From NCBI GenBank assembly GCA_016872645.1, contig VGZH01000067.1, forward strand, positions 1 to 32,938: DNA of 32,938 nt, given 5' to 3'. This stretch comes from Planctomycetota bacterium. Lineage in GTDB: Bacteria; Planctomycetota; Planctomycetia; Planctomycetales; Planctomycetaceae. The position numbers and the translations under genes are program-made. Below are positions 1 through 8,835 of the stretch, in pieces. Below the pieces are notes generated by a model. That model had not been told where the DNA came from. It was given only the letters and a program-made list of their open reading frames with translations, and did no database searches. Each line of letters opens with the position of its first letter. Within the stretch, counting starts at the first letter, position 1.

Positions 1-1905
1 GGTTACGTCGGCGGACGGTTGATTCCGTTACTGGAACAGCGAGGTCATCGGGTCCGTTGTCTGGCTCGTCGTCCGGAGTTTTTGCAGTCGCGAGTCGGTC
101 CCGCAACGGAGGTCGTCGCCGGAGACGTTTTGCAGCCGGAGACATTGGTAACTGCCTTGCGCGACATCGAAACGGCGTTTTATCTCGTGCACTCGATGGG
201 AGCGGGCAAAGATTTCGAGGATGAAGATCGTCTCGCCGCCCGCAACTTTGCCGAAGCCGCCAAACAGAATGGAGTGCGTCGCATCGTTTATCTCGGCGGC
301 TTGGGGGACGAACAGCAGTCGCTGTCCAAGCATTTGCGCAGTCGGCAGGAAGTGGGAGCCGTCCTGCGTGAATCCGGCGCACAGCTCATCGAGTTCCGTG
401 CGTCGATTGTGATTGGTTCCGGCAGTCTGTCGTTTGAATTGATTCGAACACTGGTGCAAAAACTTCCCGTGATGATCTGCCCGAAATGGGTTTCGACTCC
501 GGCTCAGCCTATCGCGATCGAAGACCTGTTGAGCTACCTGCTGGCCGCGATCGAATTGCCCGAAGGCTCCAGCGACATTTTTGAGATCGGCGGTCCCGAT
601 CAAGTCTCCTACGGCGACATCATGCAGGAGTATGCTCGCCAACGCGGCCTGAAGCGGTGGATGATTTCGGTCCCGTTCCTTTCGCCGCGATTGTCGAGTT
701 TGTGGCTGGGGCTGGTGACTCCGGTTTACGCCCGCATCGGCCGCAAGCTGGTGGAGAGCCTGCGGAATCCGACCCTCGTCACGAATACACACGCCCGCGA
801 TGCGTTCTCGATTCAACCGCGCGGCGTCAGCGAGGCGATCGCGCGAGCGCTCGTCAACGAAGATCGGGAACTGGCCGCCACTCGCTGGTCCGATGCGCTC
901 AGTTCGTCGGGTCACCCCAAGCGATGGGGAGGAGTCCGTTTTGGGACGCGGCTGGTCGATTCTCGCGAGGTGGAAGTCACTGCCCCGGTCGGAGCGGCGT
1001 TCGCTCCGATTCAACGGATTGGCGGATCAACTGGCTGGTACTACGGAAACTGGATGTGGCGACTGCGCGGCTGGCTCGACTTGCTGGTCGGGGGAATTGG
1101 TTTGCGACGTGGACGGCACGATGCCTTCGAGTTGCGAGTCGGCGATCCCGTCGATTGGTGGCGCGTCGAATCACTGGAACCGAATCGCCGTTTGCGGCTG
1201 TTCGCTGAGATGAAACTCCCAGGCCGAGCGTGGCTCGAATTTGAAGTCGAACCGACCGCGAGTGGCTCGCGCATTCGACAGACCGCCATCTTCGATCCGG
1301 TCGGTCTGACCGGTCTGGCCTACTGGTACACGATCTACCCGTTGCACGAGTTCATCTTCGGCGGCATGTTGAAGGGCATCGCAACGACCGCCCGCGAGTC
1401 CGCTGAATCGGCGACGGCGTGGCGACCTTCAGCGCTGAAACAGGCAGCATGGCTGATCGGCTTCATCGCCCTCTGCTTTGCAGTGGCCGGCCTGGGAGCG
1501 GCCGCAACGGCAACGTCCGTCGGCGGCTGGTATCAAACATTGGCGAAGCCGACCTGGAATCCTCCCAACTGGCTCTTCGGCCCCGTCTGGTCGCTGTTGT
1601 ATTTGATGATGGCCGTCGCCGCCTGGCTCGTGTGGCGAAGCCACGACTGGCGTGCCGCTCGACCGGCGTTGACTTGGTTCAGCATTCAACTCGTGCTGAA
1701 TTCTTTCTGGTCGATCGTCTTCTTTGGACTGCAACAGCCGGGCTGGGCTTTCGCAGAGATCATCCTGTTGTGGTCGGCTATCGCGATTACCACCTGGACG
1801 TTCCGCAGTTTTTCGATAACAGCCGCCGCGTTGATGCTGCCGTATCTGGCCTGGTCCACGTTCGCCACGGTGCTGAACTTTACGCTGTGGAGACTGAATT
1901 CGTGA
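1..1905 (+). CDS. SDR/NmrA-like + DUF2867 + TspO/MBR fusion protein (5' end cut by window)
   Basis: The frame is open from base 1 and begins GYVGGRL, the tail of a Rossmann GxxGxxG nucleotide-binding loop. The true start therefore lies upstream, and the TTG at 19 is not it. Roughly the first 270 residues are an atypical short-chain dehydrogenase (NAD(P)-binding, with VYLGGLGD and an EFRASIVIG strand). Residues about 280-470 resemble DUF2867. The last ~155 residues are a complete TspO/MBR domain with five predicted membrane helices and the family signatures KPTWNPPNWLFGPVW, LNSFWSIVFFG and PYLAWSTFATVLN. TspO proteins bind porphyrins and are linked to photo-oxidative stress; the SDR substrate is unknown. 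A membrane-anchored oxidoreductase is inferred. The nearby ferrochelatase-like gene and photolyase fit a porphyrin/light role. The domain calls are firm; the joint function is inference. Confidence 0.88.
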   Translation, partial: GYVGGRLIPLLEQRGHRVRCLARRPEFLQSRVGPATEVVAGDVLQPETLVTALRDIETAFYLVHSMGAGKDFEDEDRLAARNFAEAAKQNGVRRIVYLGGLGDEQQSLSKHLRSRQEVGAVLRESGAQLIEFRASIVIGSGSLSFELIRTLVQKLPVMICPKWVSTPAQPIAIEDLLSYLLAAIELPEGSSDIFEIGGPDQVSYGDIMQEYARQRGLKRWMISVPFLSPRLSSLWLGLVTPVYARIGRKLVESLRNPTLVTNTHARDAFSIQPRGVSEAIARALVNEDRELAATRWSDALSSSGHPKRWGGVRFGTRLVDSREVEVTAPVGAAFAPIQRIGGSTGWYYGNWMWRLRGWLDLLVGGIGLRRGRHDAFELRVGDPVDWWRVESLEPNRRLRLFAEMKLPGRAWLEFEVEPTASGSRIRQTAIFDPVGLTGLAYWYTIYPLHEFIFGGMLKGIATTARESAESATAWRPSALKQAAWLIGFIALCFAVAGLGAAATATSVGGWYQTLAKPTWNPPNWLFGPVWSLLYLMMAVAAWLVWRSHDWRAARPALTWFSIQLVLNSFWSIVFFGLQQPGWAFAEIILLWSAIAITTWTFRSFSITAAALMLPYLAWSTFATVLNFTLWRLNS

Positions 1906-2179
1906 CAAGGCGGCAACGGAAACGTGAATTTGACAGCCAATGAACTCAACAGGGGCCGCGCATCGGATTAGCAAGAGGTGCTGAAAGTCTTGGCGGAGAT
2001 TCCGAGATAACAACTCGACCAGGCGGTATTTTTCGAGACAGATTGCCACGAGAGAGGAGGGCCATCGCTCGGCATGGAGCTTGCAAATCGAGGGACTTTT
2101 TAAGGTGAGATACGGTGGTAAGACGGATCTTGCGTGCAGAGCACCGCAGACGTTTCCTGATCATCCAAGGAATGACGTA
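1906..2179. other. Intergenic stretch, nothing recognised
   Basis: These 274 bases separate the TspO fusion gene from the kinase. No convincing gene, RNA or terminator hairpin was seen. A TTG at 2081 is in frame with the kinase, but the residues it would add do not resemble kinase sequence. The promoter of the kinase gene presumably lies here, but no clear -35/-10 pair could be picked. Confidence 0.5.
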
Positions 2180-3322
2180 GTGACGAAAAGAACGAAAACG
2201 CGACTCCTCAGAAGAACGACTCAATTGGAAAAGTGGGAACTGCCAACCACGCTCTTTCGGGATGATCGAGATCCGGCCGGGCCGATTGACTTTTCATTGC
2301 ATCGGCAGTTCGAAAGCCTGATCGACTCAGAGGAAGTTCGATGGAGTGTTCGTTATCGACTGATGAAGCGGCTTGGTGCTGGCAGTCAGGGCGTGGTCTT
2401 TTTGGCAGAGCGAACGGGAGCGTACAACATTTCGCTACCAGTCGCACTCAAAGTCTTTTCTCCATCGAATCACGCGGATCTGAAGAGTTATCGCCGCCAC
2501 ATGGAGCGATTAGCTCGTGTTGCGATGCGGCTGGCGCTGATTCAACAAGATCATTTACTGGACATGCACAACGTCGTGCAATGTCGAGGCATCAGCGTGC
2601 ATGTTATGGAGTGGGTCGATGGATTCGATCTGCGGTATTTGATGAGCGCGGATTTATTCCGAAGCGTGCAGAGTCGTTTGACGTTATCGCAATTGGAGTA
2701 TTTGACGGACGTGACCATCACGGAGGGACCTGAGTGTTCACGGCTGAAACCGGGAGTTGCGATCGCGATTCTGCGTGAGTGTTTGGCAGCCCTGGCGGCG
2801 ATGCACCGCAATGGCCTTGTTCATGCCGATATCAAGCCCTCGAACATCATGCTGAAGCGCTCGGGTAACGCAAAGCTGATTGATTTTGGATGCACATTTG
2901 AACTCGACGATCATTCTGCACCCAACGCATGCACGCCAAGATATGCTGCCGTAGAAGTCCTGAACGGTGAGCGATGTTCACCGCAATCAGATCTCGCCAG
3001 TCTGGGTTACTGCCTCGTCGAGTTGCTGACGGGGCGCATTCTATTTCCCGGTCTGGAGCGCTTTGGCGATTTGATCTCCGCAAAGCAATTGCTGCCGGAT
3101 CAATTACCCGAATTACTGCCTGCTGAGATCGCAAATGACGAGCACGTTCTTAAATTGATTCGTGGATTGATCGCTCCCAATCCTGTCGATCGTTTCGCGG
3201 ATGCGGAAGCGGCGGACTTTCTTGACCATGGCGCGGCAAACTTTCAACGTCAATTGGTCAAGGGCGATCTTTCCAGCGAGTACGAAAATGAAATCCGCCA
3301 ATGGCTCCAAGAAGTAGAGTGA
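2180..3322 (+). CDS. Stand-alone serine/threonine protein kinase
   Basis: This is a Hanks-type kinase of about 380 residues. Visible motifs are the glycine loop GAGSQGVVFLAER (starting near residue 66), the VALKVF lysine, the catalytic loop HADIKPSNIML (Asp near 217), the metal-binding DFG (near 235), RYAAVEVL in place of the APE segment, and SDLASLGYCLVELLTG of helix F. The HRD arginine is replaced by alanine, so the kinase is probably not controlled by activation-loop phosphorylation in the usual way. No membrane helix or sensor domain is present, unlike most planctomycete kinases. The GTG start at 2180 was chosen because AAGGA lies 8 nt upstream; a longer version from TTG 2081 is possible. 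It sits 61 nt before glgC, so a role in carbon-storage control is possible but unproven. Confidence 0.85.
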   Translation: MTKRTKTRLLRRTTQLEKWELPTTLFRDDRDPAGPIDFSLHRQFESLIDSEEVRWSVRYRLMKRLGAGSQGVVFLAERTGAYNISLPVALKVFSPSNHADLKSYRRHMERLARVAMRLALIQQDHLLDMHNVVQCRGISVHVMEWVDGFDLRYLMSADLFRSVQSRLTLSQLEYLTDVTITEGPECSRLKPGVAIAILRECLAALAAMHRNGLVHADIKPSNIMLKRSGNAKLIDFGCTFELDDHSAPNACTPRYAAVEVLNGERCSPQSDLASLGYCLVELLTGRILFPGLERFGDLISAKQLLPDQLPELLPAEIANDEHVLKLIRGLIAPNPVDRFADAEAADFLDHGAANFQRQLVKGDLSSEYENEIRQWLQEVE

Positions 3323-3383
3323 ACAGCGCCTGCCGATCGTTCTTATGACGACATCTCCTCATTGAGAATGGGTATTCACCATC

Positions 3384-4610
3384 ATGATTGATAAGACGCT
3401 CACGATTCTGCTCGCTGGAGGAGTTGGATCGCGACTGCATCCCTTGACCGAGGATCGCGCGAAGCCTGCCGTTCCCTACGGGGGAAAATATCGGATCATC
3501 GACTTCACGCTCAGTAACTGCCTGCATTCCGGGCTGCGGAGAGTGCTCGTACTCACTCAATACAAATCGCATTCCCTGCAAAAGCACTTGCGAGATGGCT
3601 GGTCCATCTTCAATCCAGAACTCCACGAGTACATCACGCCGGTTCCGCCGCAAATGCGAATGGGGCGCAATTGGTATTGCGGGACTGCGGATGCCATTTA
3701 TCAAAACCTGTATTTGCTCGAACGCAGCGAGGCTGATTTTGTCCTGGTTCTTTCGGGAGATCACATTTATCGCATGGACTACCTGAGCATGCTGGAATTC
3801 CACCGCGAACGGCACGCGGATGCGACCGTTGCGTGCATGGAGGTGCCACTTGATGAGGGGCGGTCGTTCGGCATCATGGAGACGAATGCCAGTCATCAGA
3901 TTGTTGATTTTCAAGAAAAGCCGCACGACCCACGGCCGCTTGCCGATGATCCGGCTCGCGCTCTGGCATCGATGGGAATCTATGTTTTTTCACTGCCACT
4001 GCTGTGTGAACTTCTGCGGAAAGACCACTCCGATGAATTATCAACGCACGATTTCGGCAAAGACCTTCTCCCGAAGCTGATTCACTCGCACACGGTTGCC
4101 GCCTACCGATTCGGTGGCGAACGTGGTCGCGTCTCCTGTGATCGCTATTGGCGCGACGTCGGCACCATCGACGCTTATTTCCAGTCCAACATGGACCTGT
4201 TGGAGCCGTCGCCACCGATCAACCTCTATCAACCCAACTGGCCGATCCGAACTTACGAACCGCAGGTGCCGCCAGCCCGGACGATCCCTGGCCCAACTGG
4301 CAAACAAGGTGAGCTAACTAATTCCATGTTGGCCTCCGGAGTCGTGATTGAGGGTGGATCCGTGAAGTATTCGATCTTGTCTTGCAACGTCCGTATTGAA
4401 GAGTCTGCCTGCGTTGAATGTTCGATCTTATTCGAGGGGGTCACCGTCGGCTCGGGCGCACAATTGAGAAACTGCATCGTCGACAAGTTCGTTCAGATTC
4501 CCGCCGGAGTTCGGATCGGCTTCGACGCAGCGAAAGACGCCGAACATTTCGCCGTCTCAGAAGGAGGCGTCGTGGTGATCCCAAAACAGTTCCGTTTTGA
4601 ATCGATTTAA
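3384..4610 (+). CDS. glgC: Glucose-1-phosphate adenylyltransferase (ADP-glucose pyrophosphorylase)
   Basis: The enzyme makes ADP-glucose from ATP and glucose 1-phosphate, the committed step of bacterial glycogen synthesis, in the cytoplasm. The 408-residue length fits the family. The N-terminal nucleotidyltransferase domain shows the pyrophosphorylase signature LAGGVGSRLHPLTEDRAKPA and YGGKYRIIDFTLSNC, then WYCGTADAIYQN, LSGDHIYRMDY and the sugar-phosphate site FQEKP. SCDRYWRDVGTIDAY precedes the C-terminal left-handed beta-helix (roughly residues 300-400, with hexapeptide-like repeats such as ASGVVIEGGSVKYSIL). No other glycogen gene is next to it. It lies between a kinase gene and a ferrochelatase-family gene, an unusual setting. 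The ATG at 3384 matches the usual family N-terminus, although the ribosome binding site is weak. Confidence 0.96.
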   Translation: MIDKTLTILLAGGVGSRLHPLTEDRAKPAVPYGGKYRIIDFTLSNCLHSGLRRVLVLTQYKSHSLQKHLRDGWSIFNPELHEYITPVPPQMRMGRNWYCGTADAIYQNLYLLERSEADFVLVLSGDHIYRMDYLSMLEFHRERHADATVACMEVPLDEGRSFGIMETNASHQIVDFQEKPHDPRPLADDPARALASMGIYVFSLPLLCELLRKDHSDELSTHDFGKDLLPKLIHSHTVAAYRFGGERGRVSCDRYWRDVGTIDAYFQSNMDLLEPSPPINLYQPNWPIRTYEPQVPPARTIPGPTGKQGELTNSMLASGVVIEGGSVKYSILSCNVRIEESACVECSILFEGVTVGSGAQLRNCIVDKFVQIPAGVRIGFDAAKDAEHFAVSEGGVVVIPKQFRFESI

Positions 4611-4700
4611 TGATAGCGCCCCGAGTCGGCAGTCCTGACAACTGAGTTTGCGGTTGAAGATCGTTTGAACCTCTGATGGCAAACTCCACGCGAGACTTGA

Positions 4701-5603
4701 TTGATAAATAATGCCTTCAGGCACCAAACTTTTGACGCACTGTTGCTGGTGCCTTTTGGCGGTCCAGAATGCCGCGAGGACGTGATGCCGTTTTTTGAAA
4801 AAGTCACTCGCGGCAAGAATGTCCCTCGTGAGCGGCTGACAGAAGTTGCCGAACACTACGATCACTTCGGTGGAGCGGGCCTGATCAACCAGCGGAATCG
4901 CGAACTCATTGCCGCCCTGAGCGCCGAATTGCTGGAGCATGGTTGCCGGCTGCCGATCTATTGGGGCAACCGCAATGGGAATCCGCTGCTTCCCGATGCG
5001 ATTCGCCAAATGAGAGACGACGGCGTACAGCGAGCATTGGCTTTCGTCACCTCGGCGTTCAGTTCGTATTCCGGCTGCCGTCAGTATCGCGAGAACATTG
5101 AACGTGGGCGCTTTGAAGTTGGACTGACGGCTGCACCAGTGGCGAAGCTCCGGCCGTTTTACAATCATCCGGGTTTCATTGAGGCCGTTGCCGATCGCGT
5201 CGGGGGACTGCCGTGGTCGTTGGTATATCAGAGCCGAAGTGGATTGCCGGGGCAGCCTTGGCTGGAGCCAGATATTGCTGATTGGCTCCGTGAGTTCCCA
5301 CGACAGAGCGAACGGACTCACGTCGTCGTGATCCCGATCGGTTTCATTTCAGATCATGTGGAAGTCCTGTTTGATCTCGACCACGAAGCCACCGCTATCG
5401 CAGAAACATACGGCTTGCAGTTGATACGAGCCGGAACTGTCGGAAAGCATCCCCGTTTCGTGCGTATGATTCGCGAATTGATGACCGAGCGTATCGAGGG
5501 ATTGCCGCCACAATCGCCCGGTTCGCTCGGTCCCAACCTGGATGTCTGCCCAGAAACATGCTGTCTTTCTGCACGTCGCGCGAGGTCAATTGCTGCGACG
5601 TGA
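4701..5603 (+). CDS. hemH: Ferrochelatase-family protein missing the catalytic-histidine block
   Basis: Ferrochelatases insert iron into porphyrin in the last steps of heme synthesis. This protein resembles the actinobacterial/coproporphyrin type: DALLLVPFGGPE, EHYDHFGG, YWGNRNGNP, RALAFVTSAFSSYSGCRQYRE, YQSRSG with PWLEPDI, and IGFISDHVEVLFD with the conserved Glu at 221. Cysteines at 126, 283, 287 and 288 recall the cluster ligands of iron-sulfur ferrochelatases, though the tail spacing is not checked. At about residue 167, ADRV runs straight into GGLPWSLVYQSRSG. The roughly 55-60 residues normally found there, including the TAHS/SAHS histidine motif, are absent. The length of 300 rather than about 340-370 residues agrees. 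Either the enzyme is inactive or repurposed, or the deletion is recent. The start is TTG 4701; no in-frame ATG fits. The DUF2177 gene follows after 19 nt. Confidence 0.82.
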   Translation: MINNAFRHQTFDALLLVPFGGPECREDVMPFFEKVTRGKNVPRERLTEVAEHYDHFGGAGLINQRNRELIAALSAELLEHGCRLPIYWGNRNGNPLLPDAIRQMRDDGVQRALAFVTSAFSSYSGCRQYRENIERGRFEVGLTAAPVAKLRPFYNHPGFIEAVADRVGGLPWSLVYQSRSGLPGQPWLEPDIADWLREFPRQSERTHVVVIPIGFISDHVEVLFDLDHEATAIAETYGLQLIRAGTVGKHPRFVRMIRELMTERIEGLPPQSPGSLGPNLDVCPETCCLSARRARSIAAT

Positions 5604-5622
5604 GTGCCAAAAAGGATTCAAG

Positions 5623-6039
5623 ATGCAAAACTGGAAACTGTTCGCGATTGTGTTGCCCATTTTTCTGATCAGCGATTTGCTCTGGCTGGGCGTCGTCATG
5701 AAAGATTTTTACAGCCAAGAACTTGGTGAGTTGGCCCGTCGCCAAGGAGCGACTCTTGCTCCCCGTTGGGGCGCGGCCATGCTGGTCTATCTGCTGATTC
5801 CCGGCGGCATCGTCTTGTTCGTGCGGCCACTGCTACGAGAGAACAATAGCACCTGGCGCGCGCTCGGCTGGGGTGGGTTGTTCGGCCTGGTGCTGTATGG
5901 CGTGTACGACCTGACGAATCTCGCAGTTCTTGAAAAATGGACGGTGCGCATGACGTTAGCTGACATCATTTGGGGCTGCGTTCTGTGCGGCACGATCAGC
6001 GTTGCCATGAAACTCGGCGATCGATGGCTGACGAAATGA
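5623..6039 (+). CDS. DUF2177 family membrane protein
   Basis: A small integral membrane protein of 138 residues with about four hydrophobic helices: FAIVLPIFLISDLLWLGVVM, MLVYLLIPGGIVLF, LGWGGLFGLVLYGVYDLTNLA and DIIWGCVLCGTISVAMKL. The pattern matches DUF2177, which has no established biochemical function. The ATG at 5623 was chosen because AAAGGA lies 6 nt upstream, and the residues from a longer start at 5542 overlap the preceding gene and look unlike the family. It begins 19 nt after the ferrochelatase-like gene and ends 51 nt before the photolyase, so it is probably co-transcribed with both. From family experience, DUF2177 genes often sit beside photolyase and other light-response genes, which fits here. 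Confidence 0.85.
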   Translation: MQNWKLFAIVLPIFLISDLLWLGVVMKDFYSQELGELARRQGATLAPRWGAAMLVYLLIPGGIVLFVRPLLRENNSTWRALGWGGLFGLVLYGVYDLTNLAVLEKWTVRMTLADIIWGCVLCGTISVAMKLGDRWLTK

Positions 6040-6090
6040 CTCAACACAATCCCTAATGGCTGGCCTGTCGGGCAAAGGACGTCGCATTTC

Positions 6091-7560
<1,470 letters not shown>

Positions 7561-7764
7561 ATCCCCGGAAGACCGCCGCAACAGTCCTGCTTTCATCGGT
7601 TGCTTTGAACGCCGATCTACGAAAAAACGTAATCAGCAGAGAGCTGGTAAGTTGCCCCCCGTGTCAGATCCGGGTGTTACGAGAGTTGGGTGGGTTCGAG
7701 TTTGTGGTTGTGTGGTTGGGGATCACGACGTGTGTGGCCCGCGACGGAGCGCACGTTCGAGTTT

Positions 7765-8081
7765 GTCAGCCAGGTACGAATTTCTTTCGCGATGAACTCC
7801 CAGCCGTTGTCGCCGCGAATGTGTTGAGGCACGCCGCAAATCACGAACAAGTCGCCGAGCACATTTAGCACGTCGGCGGCGTGGAAACGGAGCCCAACTT
7901 CCAACGTCAAACACTCTCTCGTGTATTCGCCCACGATCGACAGCCACTGGAGTCTTCTTCCCGACGTCGTGCGATCAAAGATGAAGCCCCAGGCCCACAC
8001 CTGATCTTTGTGCGTCGCTCGATGGAGACACCGCTTCGCGCCGCCGATGGCTCGCTTTTTCCGATGTTTCTTCGGTACTTA
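7765..8081 (-). pseudogene. IS3-family transposase (orfB, DDE/rve) remnant
   Basis: Read on the - strand, the frame gives VPKKHRKKRAIGG, then HKDQVWAWGFIFDRTTSGR, LQWLSIVGEYTREC, FHAADVLNVLGDLFV and GVPQHIRGDNGWEFIAKEI. This is the linker and first two-thirds of the integrase core of an IS3-group transposase. At the first catalytic position the expected WAWDF reads WAWGF, so the Asp is lost. The second Asp (DNG) is present, and the third acidic residue is missing because homology stops near 7765. No start, no orfA and no terminal inverted repeats were found, so the element is dead. It is preceded in the same frame by an ECF sigma-factor start, separated by a TAA. Confidence 0.72.
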
Positions 8082-8207
8082 GCCGAGTCGCTGACGGGCA
8101 AGGCCGATCAGTTCCTTTTTATACCGGCACTAAAGCTCAGTTGCCGCCGAATTGTCGCCATGCCATACGCCTTTGAGCAGCGAGATCACCGAATTGGGAT
8201 CCGACAT
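8082..8207 (-). pseudogene. N-terminal remnant of a planctomycete-type ECF sigma factor
   Basis: On the - strand an ATG at 8207 opens MSDPNSVISLLKGV, continues GDNSAATEL, then a TAG where family members have the Trp of LW.RY, then CRYKKELIGLARQRLG. This matches the start of region 2 of planctomycete ECF sigma factors, whose usual form is approximately SVT.WI..LK.GD..AA..LW.RY...LVGLAR..L. AAGGGG lies 8 nt upstream of the ATG, so this was once a true gene start. The frame then runs into a TAA and IS3 transposase sequence. The gene is broken by at least one nonsense change and by loss of everything after about 40 residues. Confidence 0.6.
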
Positions 8208-8835
8208 TGCTCCAGCCCCTTACGAGGGAACATTGGCTAAACCGTTGGTCCGACATCGCATCACGCTTCGCCACCCGTTCAAGCGACCAGAACGTTCCGA
8301 TGGCCTTGGGGTATTGATGAACTTCGGGAGCCATGGCATCATGCATGACTTGCAATCAAGAACCTTTCGGCAAACGTTGAAGTTGTGAAATGATCGTCTG
8401 GGGGCGAACCCAACGTGAGAAAGCACTCGGCACCGGCCAGTTTAATTGTCCTCAGTGCGGCTGGCCGGTCGCAAAACATGACCATCCTCATTGACAAAGC
8501 AGACGCTGTAACGATTGAGAATGCTGTTGTTGATTTCCAAAGCGGCGAGTTTCAACTCACGTTTCCCGGAGCAACGGACCGGAAATAAATGACCGCTGAC
8601 TGCTTGGAATCTGATTGTCCGACACCCACGGTGTTGATGACCGCGAAGTTTCCAGCGACGTTTGCGACCTATCCCGCCAACCTGATGTCGTGAAACAACT
8701 CTCCGCAATCTTGTAAGCCTGGTTCGCCACGCTCCCGAAGGAATAACTCAAGGCCAAAGACAATGACGATTGAGATGGCCGTGTTGATCTGTGTTCATTG
8801 ATCCGCGAACAATTCACACCCACGATGAGATGCCC

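Larger units (their letters stand above)
7561..8829. other. Gene-poor, decayed region between photolyase and giant secreted protein
   Basis: About 1.27 kb without an intact gene. The - strand carries two recognisable remnants: an ECF sigma-factor start (8082-8207) and an IS3-family transposase fragment (7765-8081). The flanks 7561-7764 and 8208-8829 show only short, frame-broken reading frames with no recognisable protein. The promoter for the giant gene that starts near 8836 should lie in the last part, but no clear motif was found. Confidence 0.6.

Noticed and set aside
28-1014. Long - strand reading frame opposite the TspO fusion gene
   Set aside because: Arg/Asp-rich composition and no recognisable motif; it is an antisense shadow of a high-GC gene with clear domains.
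8478-8588. 36-codon + strand frame (begins MTILIDKADAVTIENAVVDF), followed by an overlapping 33-codon frame
   Set aside because: Protein-like but very short, with no clear ribosome binding site and no recognised family; it lies in a decayed region and may be debris.
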